Assembly: GCA_005879255.1 (NCBI GenBank)
Contig: VBKY01000183.1
Span: 29,326-93,325 of the forward strand
DNA: 64,000 bases
Direction: 5' to 3'
Origin: Deltaproteobacteria bacterium
Lineage (GTDB): Bacteria; Desulfobacterota_B; Binatia; UBA9968
Shown: positions 54,497 to 62,305 of the stretch, in pieces
Numbering within the stretch: the stretch's first letter is position 1
Layout: each line of letters starts with the position of its first letter
Notes under the pieces: model-generated
Told to the model about the DNA's origin: nothing
What the model saw: only the letters and a program-made list of their open reading frames with translations
Databases searched by the model: none
Position numbers and translations under genes: made by a program

Positions 54497-54927
54497 CGGA
54501 ATTGTCTACGATAGTTGCAAGCTCTCGCCAGATGATGCGATCGCCCCCGTTAGTGGTATCAGTATAATCCTGAACGATTTTGAAACAATTATCGACTCGC
54601 CGGCGGAGATCTGCCGTCGCCCTGGCAATCTATGCAAGATAATTAGAGAAGGTTACGAGTCACGTCTGACTGCCTAACCGAAGTTTTATCGCATCAATTT
54701 ATGCCGACTTGACAGGAGTTTCTGTCTAATATTGGACAGGTATTGAATAGAATTAACGCACCCAGCTTCCACTCGTTGGAGAATTTTCCGCGACGCGTTT
54801 CGTTGGGTAATATCAAAGAATTTTGGCAAACGCTGCAGAAACATCGGCCAATTTCTGCCATACTTACTTTTGTTAATTAGCGCGTGATATCAGCCGATTT
54901 TACCGAGTGGCGTGGAGGGCCATAAAT
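54497..54927. other. 431-bp divergent intergenic region
   Basis: Between the phosphohexomutase gene (minus) and hsp20 (plus) there is no supported gene. The region holds the palindrome at 54723-54738 and AT-rich sequence. On the minus strand it would be the promoter and a long leader of the mutase; on the plus strand it must contain the hsp20-lon promoter, which I could not pin down. Confidence 0.55.
54723..54738. promoter_or_regulatory. Crp/Fnr-type operator candidate, site 1
   Basis: The 16-bp palindrome TGTCTAATATTGGACA has one mismatched pair. On the minus strand CATAAA (54698-54703) follows 28-33 bases from its centre, as for a -10 box with an activator centred at -41.5. About 36 of 44 minus-strand bases match site 2, including CAAGTC(A/G)GCATA past the palindrome. 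Confidence 0.65.
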
Positions 54928-55359
54928 ATGGCATCGAACGATTGGGATTTTTTGATTTGGCACCGAGCTAGCGATCTGCTGCAGCAAGCAGGGCGGATCC
55001 ATAGGAACTTTTTGCAAATAGCAGCCGGCGCTCGCTATCGGACATCTCCCGGTAGATCGCCAAGCTGGGAACCTCCCGTTAACGTCGTTGAGACTGATGG
55101 GAGCCTTTGGGTGATTTCGGCCATCGCGGGAGTGGCAGTCGAGCGAGTCGATGTACGGCTCGAGGGACACGAACTTATCATTGCAGGCGTACGCCCGCTG
55201 CCAAATTGCTGCGATGACGGAGAATTAAAGGTATGGGAGATTCCGCTCGGCCGCTTTGAGCGGCGACTCAGACTCGTGCCAAGCGAACAAGCTTTATCGG
55301 TGGGAGAAATTTCTTTTCGAGACGGCCTGCTGATCATCGAGCTAAGGAAACATGCATGA
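54928..55359 (+). CDS. Hsp20/alpha-crystallin-type small heat shock protein
   Basis: A 143-residue small chaperone. The alpha-crystallin core starts at WEPPVNVVETDGSLWVISAI and includes VDVRLEGHELIIAGVR, WEIPLGRFERRLRL and the final FRDGLLIIELRKH strand. The usual GxL motif reads DGLLII. The ATG at 54928 is chosen because GGAGGG lies 8 bases upstream; an in-frame start at 54907 is possible. Its stop codon overlaps the lon start (ATGA), so chaperone and protease are made together. Confidence 0.88.
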   Translation: MASNDWDFLIWHRASDLLQQAGRIHRNFLQIAAGARYRTSPGRSPSWEPPVNVVETDGSLWVISAIAGVAVERVDVRLEGHELIIAGVRPLPNCCDDGELKVWEIPLGRFERRLRLVPSEQALSVGEISFRDGLLIIELRKHA

Positions 55360-57770
55360 ACACTGAAGCAGAAGAAAAGGAATCCGCTAAATCCAAGCAG
55401 CGTCTCAATATCCCCGAGGGAGCGTTGGTCATCATACCGATGCGCAACCGGGTGCTCTTCCCCGCCATGATGATGCCGCTTTCGGTTCGTAGCCCGGCCA
55501 GGCGCCACGCTGTCGAAGAGGCGGTTCGCCAACAAGTGCCGATTGGATTTGTTGTCCAACGCGATCCGAATATAGAAGTTCCAGAGCCCAAAGACCTTTG
55601 CGGAGTCGGCACCGCCGCGGATGTTGTAAGAATGTTTGCTCTGCCGGACGGTCAGCGTCAGGTCCTCGTGCAAGGCCGCCGCCGCTTTGAGATCGGCGAA
55701 TTCCTCGAGACCGATCCGGTTCTCATCGCGCGCGTCACGATGGTGGAAGAAAAGATACCGCAGACCAAGGAATTCGAGGCGAGAATCTTACATCTGCGTC
55801 AAGAAGCAGCCAGAGCCTTGTCGTTATTCCCTGAGCCCATGAACGAGCTGAGAGCGATGATCGAAAGGATTGAAGATCCGTTATCCGTCATCGATATGAT
55901 CGCTTCCACCTTGGACCTTCCGACCGCCGAGAAACAGGAAATCCTCGGAATACTTGACCCGGAGGCACGCGCCCAAAGGGTTTCAGAAAAGTTGGCGCGG
56001 CAGATTGAACTGCTGGAGCTGAGCAAGAAAATCGGCGCTGAAACCAAGGAATCCATGGACAAGTCCCAGCGCCAATATTTCCTGCACGAACAATTAAAGG
56101 CAATCCAAAAAGAGCTGGGTGAGACGGATGGGAAAGGTGTCGAAGTTGAAGAACTAAGAAAAAAACTTTACGGCGCCAAAATGCCTCCCGAGGTGGAGAA
56201 GGAAGCGCTTAAAGAGCTGGCTCGTTTAGAGCGCATTCCCGAGGCGGCGCCGGAACACTCGCTGTTAAGGACATATTTCGATTGGTTGGTGGAGTTGCCT
56301 TGGAGCATTTTTACCAAGGAAGAGATCGACCTGCCGAAGGCGCGCGAGATTCTTGACGCCGACCATTACGGTCTAGAAAAAGTGAAAAAGCGGATCATTG
56401 AATTTCTCGCTGTTCGTAAACTCATGCCACATGGAAAAAGCCCGATCCTGTGCTTGGTCGGACCGCCGGGCGTCGGAAAAACCTCCCTTGGACAAAGCAT
56501 TGCTCGAGCGATGAATCGTAAATTCGTACGCCAAAGTCTAGGCGGCGTCCACGATGAAGCCGATATTCGGGGGCATCGGCGTACCTATGTCGGCGCGCTT
56601 CCGGGTAATATCATTCAAGGAATCCGAAAGGCGGGCAGCCGAAACCCCGTCTTCATGCTCGATGAAGTCGACAAGCTCAGCGCGAGCTTTCATGGCGACC
56701 CATCCGCTGCCTTGCTGGAGGTCCTGGATCCCTCGCAAAATTCGACCTTTCAGGACCATTATCTCGCAGTGCCCTTCGATCTAAGCCAGGTACTGTTCAT
56801 CGCGACGGCGAACGTGCTCGATACCGTTCCGGGGCCGTTGCGCGATCGCATGGAAATCTTGGAATTGCCGGGATACATCGAGGAGGATAAATTGGCCATC
56901 GCCAAAGGCTACCTCGTTCCTCGGCAGACCGCCGAAAATGGACTGAAACCGGAAAACATTAGTTTCACCGACGAGGCGATTCGGGAAATTATCCGGTCCT
57001 ACACGCGCGAGGCCGGGGTTCGGCAACTCGAGCGTGAGCTGGGAGCAGTTTGCCGGAGCGTAGCAACGCGCATCGCCGAGGGCTTTAGTGAAACGATCAC
57101 AGTCACGCCGGAATCTATTCCTGCGTACTTGGGCCCGGAAAAGTTCTTCAACGAGATCGCGCTCCGTACCAGTTTGCCTGGCGTGGCTACGGGCTTGGCC
57201 TGGACGCCGTTCGGCGGGGACATTTTATTTGTCGAAGCGACGAAGATGGCGGGAGATGGAAAGTTACTATTGACCGGCCAGCTCGGCGATGTCATGAAAG
57301 AAAGCGCGCAGGCCGCTTTGAGTCTTGTCAAATCTCGCGCGGAAACATTGGGAATCGATCCCGATATCTTCAAGAAGAACGATTTGCACATTCATATCCC
57401 GGCGGGCGCGATCCCAAAGGATGGTCCGAGCGCTGGAGTCACACTGTTTGTCGCGCTCGTTTCACTGCTGACTGGACGGAGAATTAGTAAAGATGTCGCC
57501 ATGACCGGCGAGATCAGTCTGCGTGGTTTGGTACTCCCGGTAGGAGGAATCAAAGAGAAGGTACTGGCAGCCAAAAGAGCCGGTATTTCTTGCGTCTTGT
57601 TGCCTGAGTTGAACCGAAGAGATATGGAAGAGATTCCAACCTCGGGCCGTGAGGGGATCCGCTTTGAGTTTTTGAAAACCGCGGACCAAGCCTTGCTGCT
57701 CGCCCTAGAGCCCGAAGCCCCAGGTGGTTTTTCCCCCGGTGAAAGACTCGCGGCTCGTTCTATTTCCTGA
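55356..57770 (+). CDS. lon: ATP-dependent protease Lon
   Basis: An 804-residue Lon with the N-domain (VIIPMRNRVLFPAMMMPLSV), a coiled-coil region, the AAA+ module with Walker A CLVGPPGVGKTSLGQSIARA near residue 370 and Walker B in FMLDEVDKL, and the protease domain with serine in PKDGPSAGVTLFVAL (about residue 692) and lysine in VGGIKEKVLAAKRAG (about 734). It degrades misfolded and regulatory proteins. Coupling to hsp20 suggests a stress-linked unit. Confidence 0.97.
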   Translation: MNTEAEEKESAKSKQRLNIPEGALVIIPMRNRVLFPAMMMPLSVRSPARRHAVEEAVRQQVPIGFVVQRDPNIEVPEPKDLCGVGTAADVVRMFALPDGQRQVLVQGRRRFEIGEFLETDPVLIARVTMVEEKIPQTKEFEARILHLRQEAARALSLFPEPMNELRAMIERIEDPLSVIDMIASTLDLPTAEKQEILGILDPEARAQRVSEKLARQIELLELSKKIGAETKESMDKSQRQYFLHEQLKAIQKELGETDGKGVEVEELRKKLYGAKMPPEVEKEALKELARLERIPEAAPEHSLLRTYFDWLVELPWSIFTKEEIDLPKAREILDADHYGLEKVKKRIIEFLAVRKLMPHGKSPILCLVGPPGVGKTSLGQSIARAMNRKFVRQSLGGVHDEADIRGHRRTYVGALPGNIIQGIRKAGSRNPVFMLDEVDKLSASFHGDPSAALLEVLDPSQNSTFQDHYLAVPFDLSQVLFIATANVLDTVPGPLRDRMEILELPGYIEEDKLAIAKGYLVPRQTAENGLKPENISFTDEAIREIIRSYTREAGVRQLERELGAVCRSVATRIAEGFSETITVTPESIPAYLGPEKFFNEIALRTSLPGVATGLAWTPFGGDILFVEATKMAGDGKLLLTGQLGDVMKESAQAALSLVKSRAETLGIDPDIFKKNDLHIHIPAGAIPKDGPSAGVTLFVALVSLLTGRRISKDVAMTGEISLRGLVLPVGGIKEKVLAAKRAGISCVLLPELNRRDMEEIPTSGREGIRFEFLKTADQALLLALEPEAPGGFSPGERLAARSIS

Positions 57771-57853
57771 CCTACGATCAGTGGGATGGCAGTCGAATCC
57801 CGTCCGGGGTGAATCCGCGATGCATGATTTCTCCAATTCGAGCACGCCTACCA

Positions 57854-57934
57854 TCAGATTCGTCCCCGGGTCAGCTGTATTCCCAGCAAAATCGTAACAA
57901 GTGCTATTCCGACGAGCAAAAGTAAGTTCGCCAC
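57854..57934 (-). CDS. Possible 26-residue membrane peptide
   Basis: On the minus strand a GTG (57934) with AAAGGTGG about 9 bases upstream opens a 27-codon frame encoding an almost wholly hydrophobic helix: MANLLLLVGIALVTILLG, then IQLTRGRI, stop. It lies downstream of two other small membrane proteins (58022-58249 and 58265-58420) in the same direction, which raises its credibility, but there is no family support. Confidence 0.35.
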   Translation of the reverse strand: MANLLLLVGIALVTILLGIQLTRGRI

Positions 57935-58021
57935 GTCAATTTCCACCTTTCATCTTATTAGAAATTGATCGTCGATGATTTTGGCCACGACATTGCCCGT
58001 GGCAGGTAACCCTCAGTGGCA

Positions 58022-58249
58022 CTAAGACGATTTCTTGGCCCCAACCGCGACCAACGCGATCCCGCCCATAAGCATCAATCCGCCCAAGAGAGGAGAGATC
58101 GGGATGGTGTTTTGGGTGTCGGCGGTGGCTTGGATGGAGCCAATGTCGATAATTTTCTCGGCGCTTGTGCTGCTGCCTTGATAAGTAAAAGCCACGATAC
58201 CGAGAAGGATAAAAGCGATCCCAAGAAGCGTTATCGATTTGCTATCCAT
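58022..58249 (-). CDS. DUF3185 small membrane protein
   Basis: A 75-residue protein with two transmembrane helices (residues ~6-24 and ~50-70) joined by a polar loop: ITLLGIAFILLGIVAFTYQG at the start and ISPLLGGLMLMGGIALVAVG at the end, the DUF3185 pattern. GAGGAT-type ribosome site precedes the ATG. It starts 16 bp downstream of the next small membrane gene. Both are probably under operator site 2. Function is unknown. Confidence 0.8.
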   Translation of the reverse strand: MDSKSITLLGIAFILLGIVAFTYQGSSTSAEKIIDIGSIQATADTQNTIPISPLLGGLMLMGGIALVAVGAKKSS

Positions 58250-58264
58250 AAATCCTCGAAAGGG

Positions 58265-58420
58265 CTAAAAGAATCCGCCTCTGTGAAGGAATTTGATCCC
58301 GAAGAGTGCCAGACCAATAATCAGAAAGATTTGTATGAACCCACCAATCATCGTGTAGGACGCGAATACTGCCACTAGGCTCATGATCAAAAGCATTGCA
58401 AAGATTGCCGCCAAAAGCAT
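58265..58420 (-). CDS. 51-residue membrane protein
   Basis: The small gene has AAGGAG 7 bases before its ATG. It encodes a 51-residue protein with two hydrophobic helices around a Gly-Gly turn: MLLAAIFAMLLIMSLVAVFA, then SYTMIGGFIQIFLIIGLALF, ending GIKFLHRGGFF. It resembles the short DUF5670/lmo0937-like membrane proteins often found near stress regulators. Operator site 2 lies 98 bp upstream on the same strand, and its predicted start site would give a 64-base leader. Confidence 0.7.
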   Translation of the reverse strand: MLLAAIFAMLLIMSLVAVFASYTMIGGFIQIFLIIGLALFGIKFLHRGGFF

Positions 58421-58517
58421 CTTTTAGCTCCTTTTCGGCTCTAGAACGTAAGGAACCGAGGAGTGGAAACCCGTAACTAGATTTAGTCTAAGGATATGCT
58501 GACTTGAGAGGGATTAC

Positions 58518-58533
58518 TGTCCAATATTGGACG
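58518..58533. promoter_or_regulatory. Crp/Fnr-type operator candidate, site 2
   Basis: TGTCCAATATTGGACG contains a perfect 14-bp palindrome (58519-58532). On the minus strand CATATC (58493-58498) follows 28-33 bases from the centre, the class II activator geometry. It points at the two small membrane protein genes. Confidence 0.7.
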
Positions 58534-58577
58534 ATGTTTTAAAGAAAGAATCACCCCCAACAAGCCTGCAGACCACT

Positions 58578-59264
58578 CTAGGCGATCTGAGCGAGGTAAT
58601 CGGTGAGTTTCTTCTCTTTGATGATGAGAAAGCGATCTCTATTGGTCTCGATCAGCCCCAGGTTGTGGAAGCGCTGCATGAACAAGCTGATCCGCGGTCG
58701 CGTCGTGCCCACCATCCCGGACAATTCTTCATGGGAAATCCTTAGCTCGATGCGGATGCTGCGGGGATCCTTCTTGCCCATGGTGCGGGCCAACTGCAAC
58801 AACGTCTGGCCCAATCGCTGCTCGCTATCCACCGTCACAAGATTAGCGATAACCTGCTGCTGGTCGGCAATGCGCACGGCCAGGTAGCGCACGAAGCCCT
58901 CAAACAGCGAGTCGTGGCTTAAACGCCCCAAGAATTGAGAGGAAGGAATCTGCTTCAGCATCGTTTGTTTCATCGCTATCGCTGTTTCAAGGCGCGTGCC
59001 TAAGCCGGACAGGCATAACTCGCCGAAAACGTCTCCCGCACTGTGAATGGCCAGCAGGCACTCTTTGCCTTCGGACGAGAGCATGAGCAGTTTGATCTGT
59101 CCGCTTTCAATAAAATAGATCATCTCGTCTTGATCGCCACAAGTATAAACGTTCGCGTGTCGCGCGATCTTGACGGCGCGAGAATTCATGGTCTCGCGCA
59201 CTAATGAATCACGTAGTTGCTGTTTGAACTCGTCGGCTTGAGGAGTCTGTTGAATCGTCATCAT
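58578..59264 (-). CDS. Crp/Fnr-family transcriptional regulator
   Basis: A 228-residue regulator with an N-terminal cyclic-nucleotide-type sensor fold (IYFIESGQIKLLMLSSEGKE and HSAGDVFGELCLSGLG) and a C-terminal helix-turn-helix, ISHEELSGMVGTTRPRISLF. It lacks the N-terminal Cys cluster of FNR, so it does not look like an oxygen-labile iron-sulfur sensor, and the effector is unknown. AGGAGAC precedes two adjacent ATGs. Three palindromes of one type lie within 5 kb, and the gene follows 59377-59727, so it may be read from operator site 3 and regulate itself. Confidence 0.88.
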   Translation of the reverse strand: MMTIQQTPQADEFKQQLRDSLVRETMNSRAVKIARHANVYTCGDQDEMIYFIESGQIKLLMLSSEGKECLLAIHSAGDVFGELCLSGLGTRLETAIAMKQTMLKQIPSSQFLGRLSHDSLFEGFVRYLAVRIADQQQVIANLVTVDSEQRLGQTLLQLARTMGKKDPRSIRIELRISHEELSGMVGTTRPRISLFMQRFHNLGLIETNRDRFLIIKEKKLTDYLAQIA

Positions 59265-59376
59265 GTCTCCTTTCGATGCCCACGATGATTACAACAATGG
59301 TCGACTTCCCCAGGCGGGCATGGCGGTCATTTATTGCTGGCGCGAAACCCTCGGCGGTTGACGCACGCCAATGACA

Positions 59377-59727
59377 CTACCTCGCTGCCGGCGCTGTGTC
59401 CAGGGGGGATGGGATCCAATTCTTAAGCTTTGTTCGCATGTAGTGCGGCTCTAGCCCGAGCGCATCGCAGACAGACACGAAGGAGAAAAGACCGCGAAAA
59501 TCATCGCTAAAAAACCACTTCTCAGCCTCCCGCGCGCACGGCATAAACCGCGGCTCCGCTTCAAACTGTTTATGAAAGCAGAGAAACGCATCTTCGAGCA
59601 CGGCATACATCAATGCCGTCTCGGGGCACACGGCTGCGAGTTTGATTCGAGAGTCGAAGAACTGTTCAGGAAGCAGGACGAGCTGGCGTGACTGGCGTCG
59701 GTGGGTGTTGATCTGCGTGTTATGCAT
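59377..59727 (-). CDS. Hypothetical 116-residue protein of the Crp/Fnr cluster
   Basis: I do not recognise a named family. The protein has a basic N-terminus, a helical middle with CPETALMYAVLEDAFLCFHK, then AEKWFFSDDFRGLFSFVSVC and a C-terminal DALGLEPHYMRTKLKNWI that reads like one helix-turn-helix pair. Similar short proteins are known to me from soil and nitrifying bacteria near stress regulators, without function. AGGAG lies 6-7 bases before the ATG. It is 10 bp downstream of the next gene and upstream of the Crp/Fnr gene, in the same direction. Confidence 0.65.
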   Translation of the reverse strand: MHNTQINTHRRQSRQLVLLPEQFFDSRIKLAAVCPETALMYAVLEDAFLCFHKQFEAEPRFMPCAREAEKWFFSDDFRGLFSFVSVCDALGLEPHYMRTKLKNWIPSPLDTAPAAR

Positions 59728-59736
59728 AGCGCTCTC

Positions 59737-60267
59737 CTAATTGCGAAGCTCTCGCTGGCGATGGCTGATTTGCACCGCACCGGGTGTTTCGAGAATACTC
59801 TTCGCTTTTTTGGCTATGTCGTCGGGTTTACCGTGAGCGATGATAATGAACTTGTCAGATATGAGGGCCTTCTCGTATTCCATTATGTTGTACTTCGGAA
59901 TGCCAATGCTGTGCAGCCCGGCACCCAAAGCACTCAGCCCGCGGACCATCACGGCCCCTTGTAGCGCTCTGACAATCCAACTGACCAGCGGGCCAAAGAC
60001 TATGACGGGACCGATGCCGGGAATAAAATAGAACGCCGACCCCAACAACAAGCCGGATAATCCGCCGCAAAAATCGCCGAACTGGCACCAGACCTTCATG
60101 CGGTCGTCGGCATTGTCGTAGCTAATGACACCCTCCGCGGTATGGTAGTCCTTGCCCACGATCGAGAGTCTGTTCATGTCGAACCCCGAACTCTGGAGTT
60201 CTTTGATGGTCGCTTCCACCTCGGCGTGGGAATCGTATACCCTCACGACGGCGTTATTCTCAGCCAT
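59737..60267 (-). CDS. General-stress-type protein with central hydrophobic hairpin
   Basis: A 176-residue protein with an N-terminal YflT/GsiB-like fold (VVRVYDSHAEVEATIKELQS then GFDMNRLSIVGKDYH), a central glycine-rich hydrophobic region (SGLLLGSAFYFIPGIGPVIV and WIVRALQGAVMVRG), and a C-terminal tail with GIPKYNIMEYEKAL. This arrangement is known in general stress protein 17M-like and DUF1269-like proteins. A GGAG lies upstream of the ATG. Operator site 3 is 53 bp upstream, which places the predicted transcription start about 20 bases before the ATG. Confidence 0.72.
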   Translation of the reverse strand: MAENNAVVRVYDSHAEVEATIKELQSSGFDMNRLSIVGKDYHTAEGVISYDNADDRMKVWCQFGDFCGGLSGLLLGSAFYFIPGIGPVIVFGPLVSWIVRALQGAVMVRGLSALGAGLHSIGIPKYNIMEYEKALISDKFIIIAHGKPDDIAKKAKSILETPGAVQISHRQRELRN

Positions 60268-60319
60268 GGCTTATCTCCGCTCGCGTTGGATTTATTTAGG
60301 CTAAAGCGGCAGAGGTTTC

Positions 60320-60335
60320 TGTCTAATATTGGACG
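60320..60335. promoter_or_regulatory. Crp/Fnr-type operator candidate, site 3
   Basis: TGTCTAATATTGGACG is a near-perfect palindrome. CCTAAA (60295-60300) follows on the minus strand at 28-33 bases from the centre, giving a predicted start at about 60286 for the stress protein gene at 60267. This is the best-placed of the three sites. Confidence 0.7.
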
Positions 60336-60431
60336 ATTTCGAAAAAATATTGCTCGTGGCCGTGAACAGGCGCAAGGTACTAAAGATTGGAATGTTGGAT
60401 TGATGGAATAATGTTCAACACTCCATACTGC

Positions 60432-61124
60432 TCACGCTGTTCCGAAGAGAGCTCCGACTCCTGCAGTCACTCCCATCGCCAGTGCACCCCACAGTGTGAC
60501 GCGCATTGCGCCTACCGTAACCGGCGCACCACCCGCGCGCGCAGCCAACCCACCCAGGAGCGCGAGGAACACCAGTGAAGTTCCAGCGACGAGGGGAATC
60601 ATACTCGCCTCGGGGACTATGGCGGCGGTCAAGAGAGGCATCGCTGCTCCAACGGCGAAGCTGCCAGCCGACGCAAGCGCAGCTTGAATCGGGCGCGCAC
60701 TGAGAGTCTCGGAGATGCCGAGTTCGTCGCGGGCGTGCGCGCCGATCGCGTCATGGACCATGAGTTGGTCCGCGACCTGTTTCGCGAGCGAAGGATTGAG
60801 GCCACGCTCAACATAGATCGCCGTCAGTTCCCTGTGCTCGCCTGGGGCGTCTAATTTTAGTTCCCTGCGCTCAAGCGCTAGATCGGCCTGTTCGGTGTCC
60901 GCCTGTGAGTGGACAGACACGTACTCACCGGCAGCCATCGACATAGCCCCCGCGACGAGGCCGGCGACTCCCGCGACCAGGACGTTGCTGTGAGTCGCAT
61001 GCGCCGCTGCGACACCAAGCACCAGACTCGCTGTCGAAACGATACCGTCGTTCGCTCCCAAAACCGTCGCGCGTAGCCAGCCGATGCGTTCTGTGCGGTG
61101 TCGTTCCCTGTGGCTTAAAGGCAT
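60432..61124 (-). CDS. VIT1/CCC1-family membrane transporter
   Basis: A protein of about 230 residues with two N-terminal helices (WLRATVLGANDGIVSTASLV and LVAGVAGLVAGAMSMAAGEY), a cytoplasmic helical insert rich in Glu/Asp, and three C-terminal helices. This is the vacuolar iron/manganese transporter family, in which the insert binds metal. The ATG at 61124 is used because GGAG lies 9 bases upstream; a TTG at 61130 is possible. It lies just upstream of the stress protein gene. Metal specificity is not assigned. Confidence 0.87.
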   Translation of the reverse strand: MPLSHRERHRTERIGWLRATVLGANDGIVSTASLVLGVAAAHATHSNVLVAGVAGLVAGAMSMAAGEYVSVHSQADTEQADLALERRELKLDAPGEHRELTAIYVERGLNPSLAKQVADQLMVHDAIGAHARDELGISETLSARPIQAALASAGSFAVGAAMPLLTAAIVPEASMIPLVAGTSLVFLALLGGLAARAGGAPVTVGAMRVTLWGALAMGVTAGVGALFGTA

Positions 61125-61179
61125 TATCAAGATCTCCTTCTGGCAGCCGGTCGACGGTCATTACAAATTTAGAATTGCT

Positions 61180-62213
61180 TTACCGAATCACCTTGTCCGC
61201 TCGTGCCAACACATTGGGCGGAATCGTCAGTCCGATCTGTTTGGCCGCTTTCAGATTGATGATGAACTCGAACTTCGTCGGTTGCTCGACCGGCAAGTCG
61301 GCTGGCTTGGCGCCTTTCAAAATCTTGTCCACGTACGTCGCTGCGCGTCGGGTCAAGTCGTTAGCGCTCGGGCCGTAGCTCATAAGCCCTCCGACTTCCA
61401 CAGATTCTCGGATGCCATATATCGCCGGGAGCCGGCTCTTTACTGTAAGTTCGACAACCCGTGCTCGCTGAGAATTGAGTAACCCCCGAGCGCGAGGACT
61501 GCCTCAGCGTGCCCCTTGGTCGCCCCTCGGAACGCAGTCTCAATATCCTTTGGATCTAGTACGTCGACGTATTGAAGCTGGACCCTGACCGCCCCTGCGG
61601 CGAGTTCCGTCTCTTTTAAATTTTGCGCCGTGCCCGGGAAGGTCGAAGTCCCGAAGACGGCCACGCGCGTGAGCCTGGGAACTACTTCTTTCAGTAGCTC
61701 CAGTCGTTTTCCGCTTAGCTCCCGGTTAACGTTTGATAATCCAGTAATGTTGCCGCCTGGTCGTGCAAGGCTGGCGACGAACCCGTTTCCAATAGGATCG
61801 GGATCCTGCGTCATGACAATTGGAATCGTAGCAGTTGCTTCCTTGGCGGCTCGGGTGGCAGTCGACCCCACGGTCACGATCACGTCTACCTTGAGACGCA
61901 CTAGCTCCGCCGCGATCGCACGCTCGCGATCGGGTTTTCCCTCTGCGTATCGCCAATCAATGACAAGGTTCTTTCCCTCCATGTAACCAAGCTCGCGCAG
62001 TCCCTGCCGGAAGGCTTCGATGCGGGCGGCGTTGGACGTGGCGCCACCGAGATAACCTATCCGGGGGATTTTCGTTGGCTGCTGCGCCTCTGCCGGCACG
62101 CAAAGCGCACAGAGCAAGGCGCCCAGCACGATTGCGGATTTGAGATTGCGGAGTGCGAATTTCAGATCCATGTTGATGTGAGGTACAAGTTGATCGGAAG
62201 ATTTTTTGCTCAT
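61180..62213 (-). pseudogene. ABC substrate-binding protein, frameshifted
   Basis: The 5' part (62213 to ~61440) encodes a signal peptide and the N-domain of a DUF534/TrpX-like substrate-binding protein (IPRIGYLGGATSNAARIEAF, then IPIVMTQDPDPIGNG and SLARPGGNITGLS). The frame then runs into a stop after SEHGLSNLQ. The second frame picks up as QRARVVELTVKSRLPAIYG and ends RADKVIR at 61180. One shift near 61455-61475 therefore splits the gene. It could be a true lesion or a sequencing error; the flanking copies are also broken. Confidence 0.85.
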
Positions 62214-62305
62214 GACTTTCGCTCTGTTTGCAAAATCCTAACGCAATCCGTGTTCTGCCTCGGTCTGGTTCTTACATTTCGAAATCCGCATTGCGAAATC
62301 CAAAA

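Noticed and set aside
54456..54677. 73-codon plus-strand frame upstream of hsp20
   Set aside because: It begins within the phosphohexomutase gene and lacks a ribosome binding site or recognisable motif; it lies in the probable leader of the opposite-strand gene.
57985..58006. GCCACG/CGTGGC hairpin downstream of lon
   Set aside because: The stem is only 6 bp and no T-run follows on either strand, so it is not a convincing terminator.
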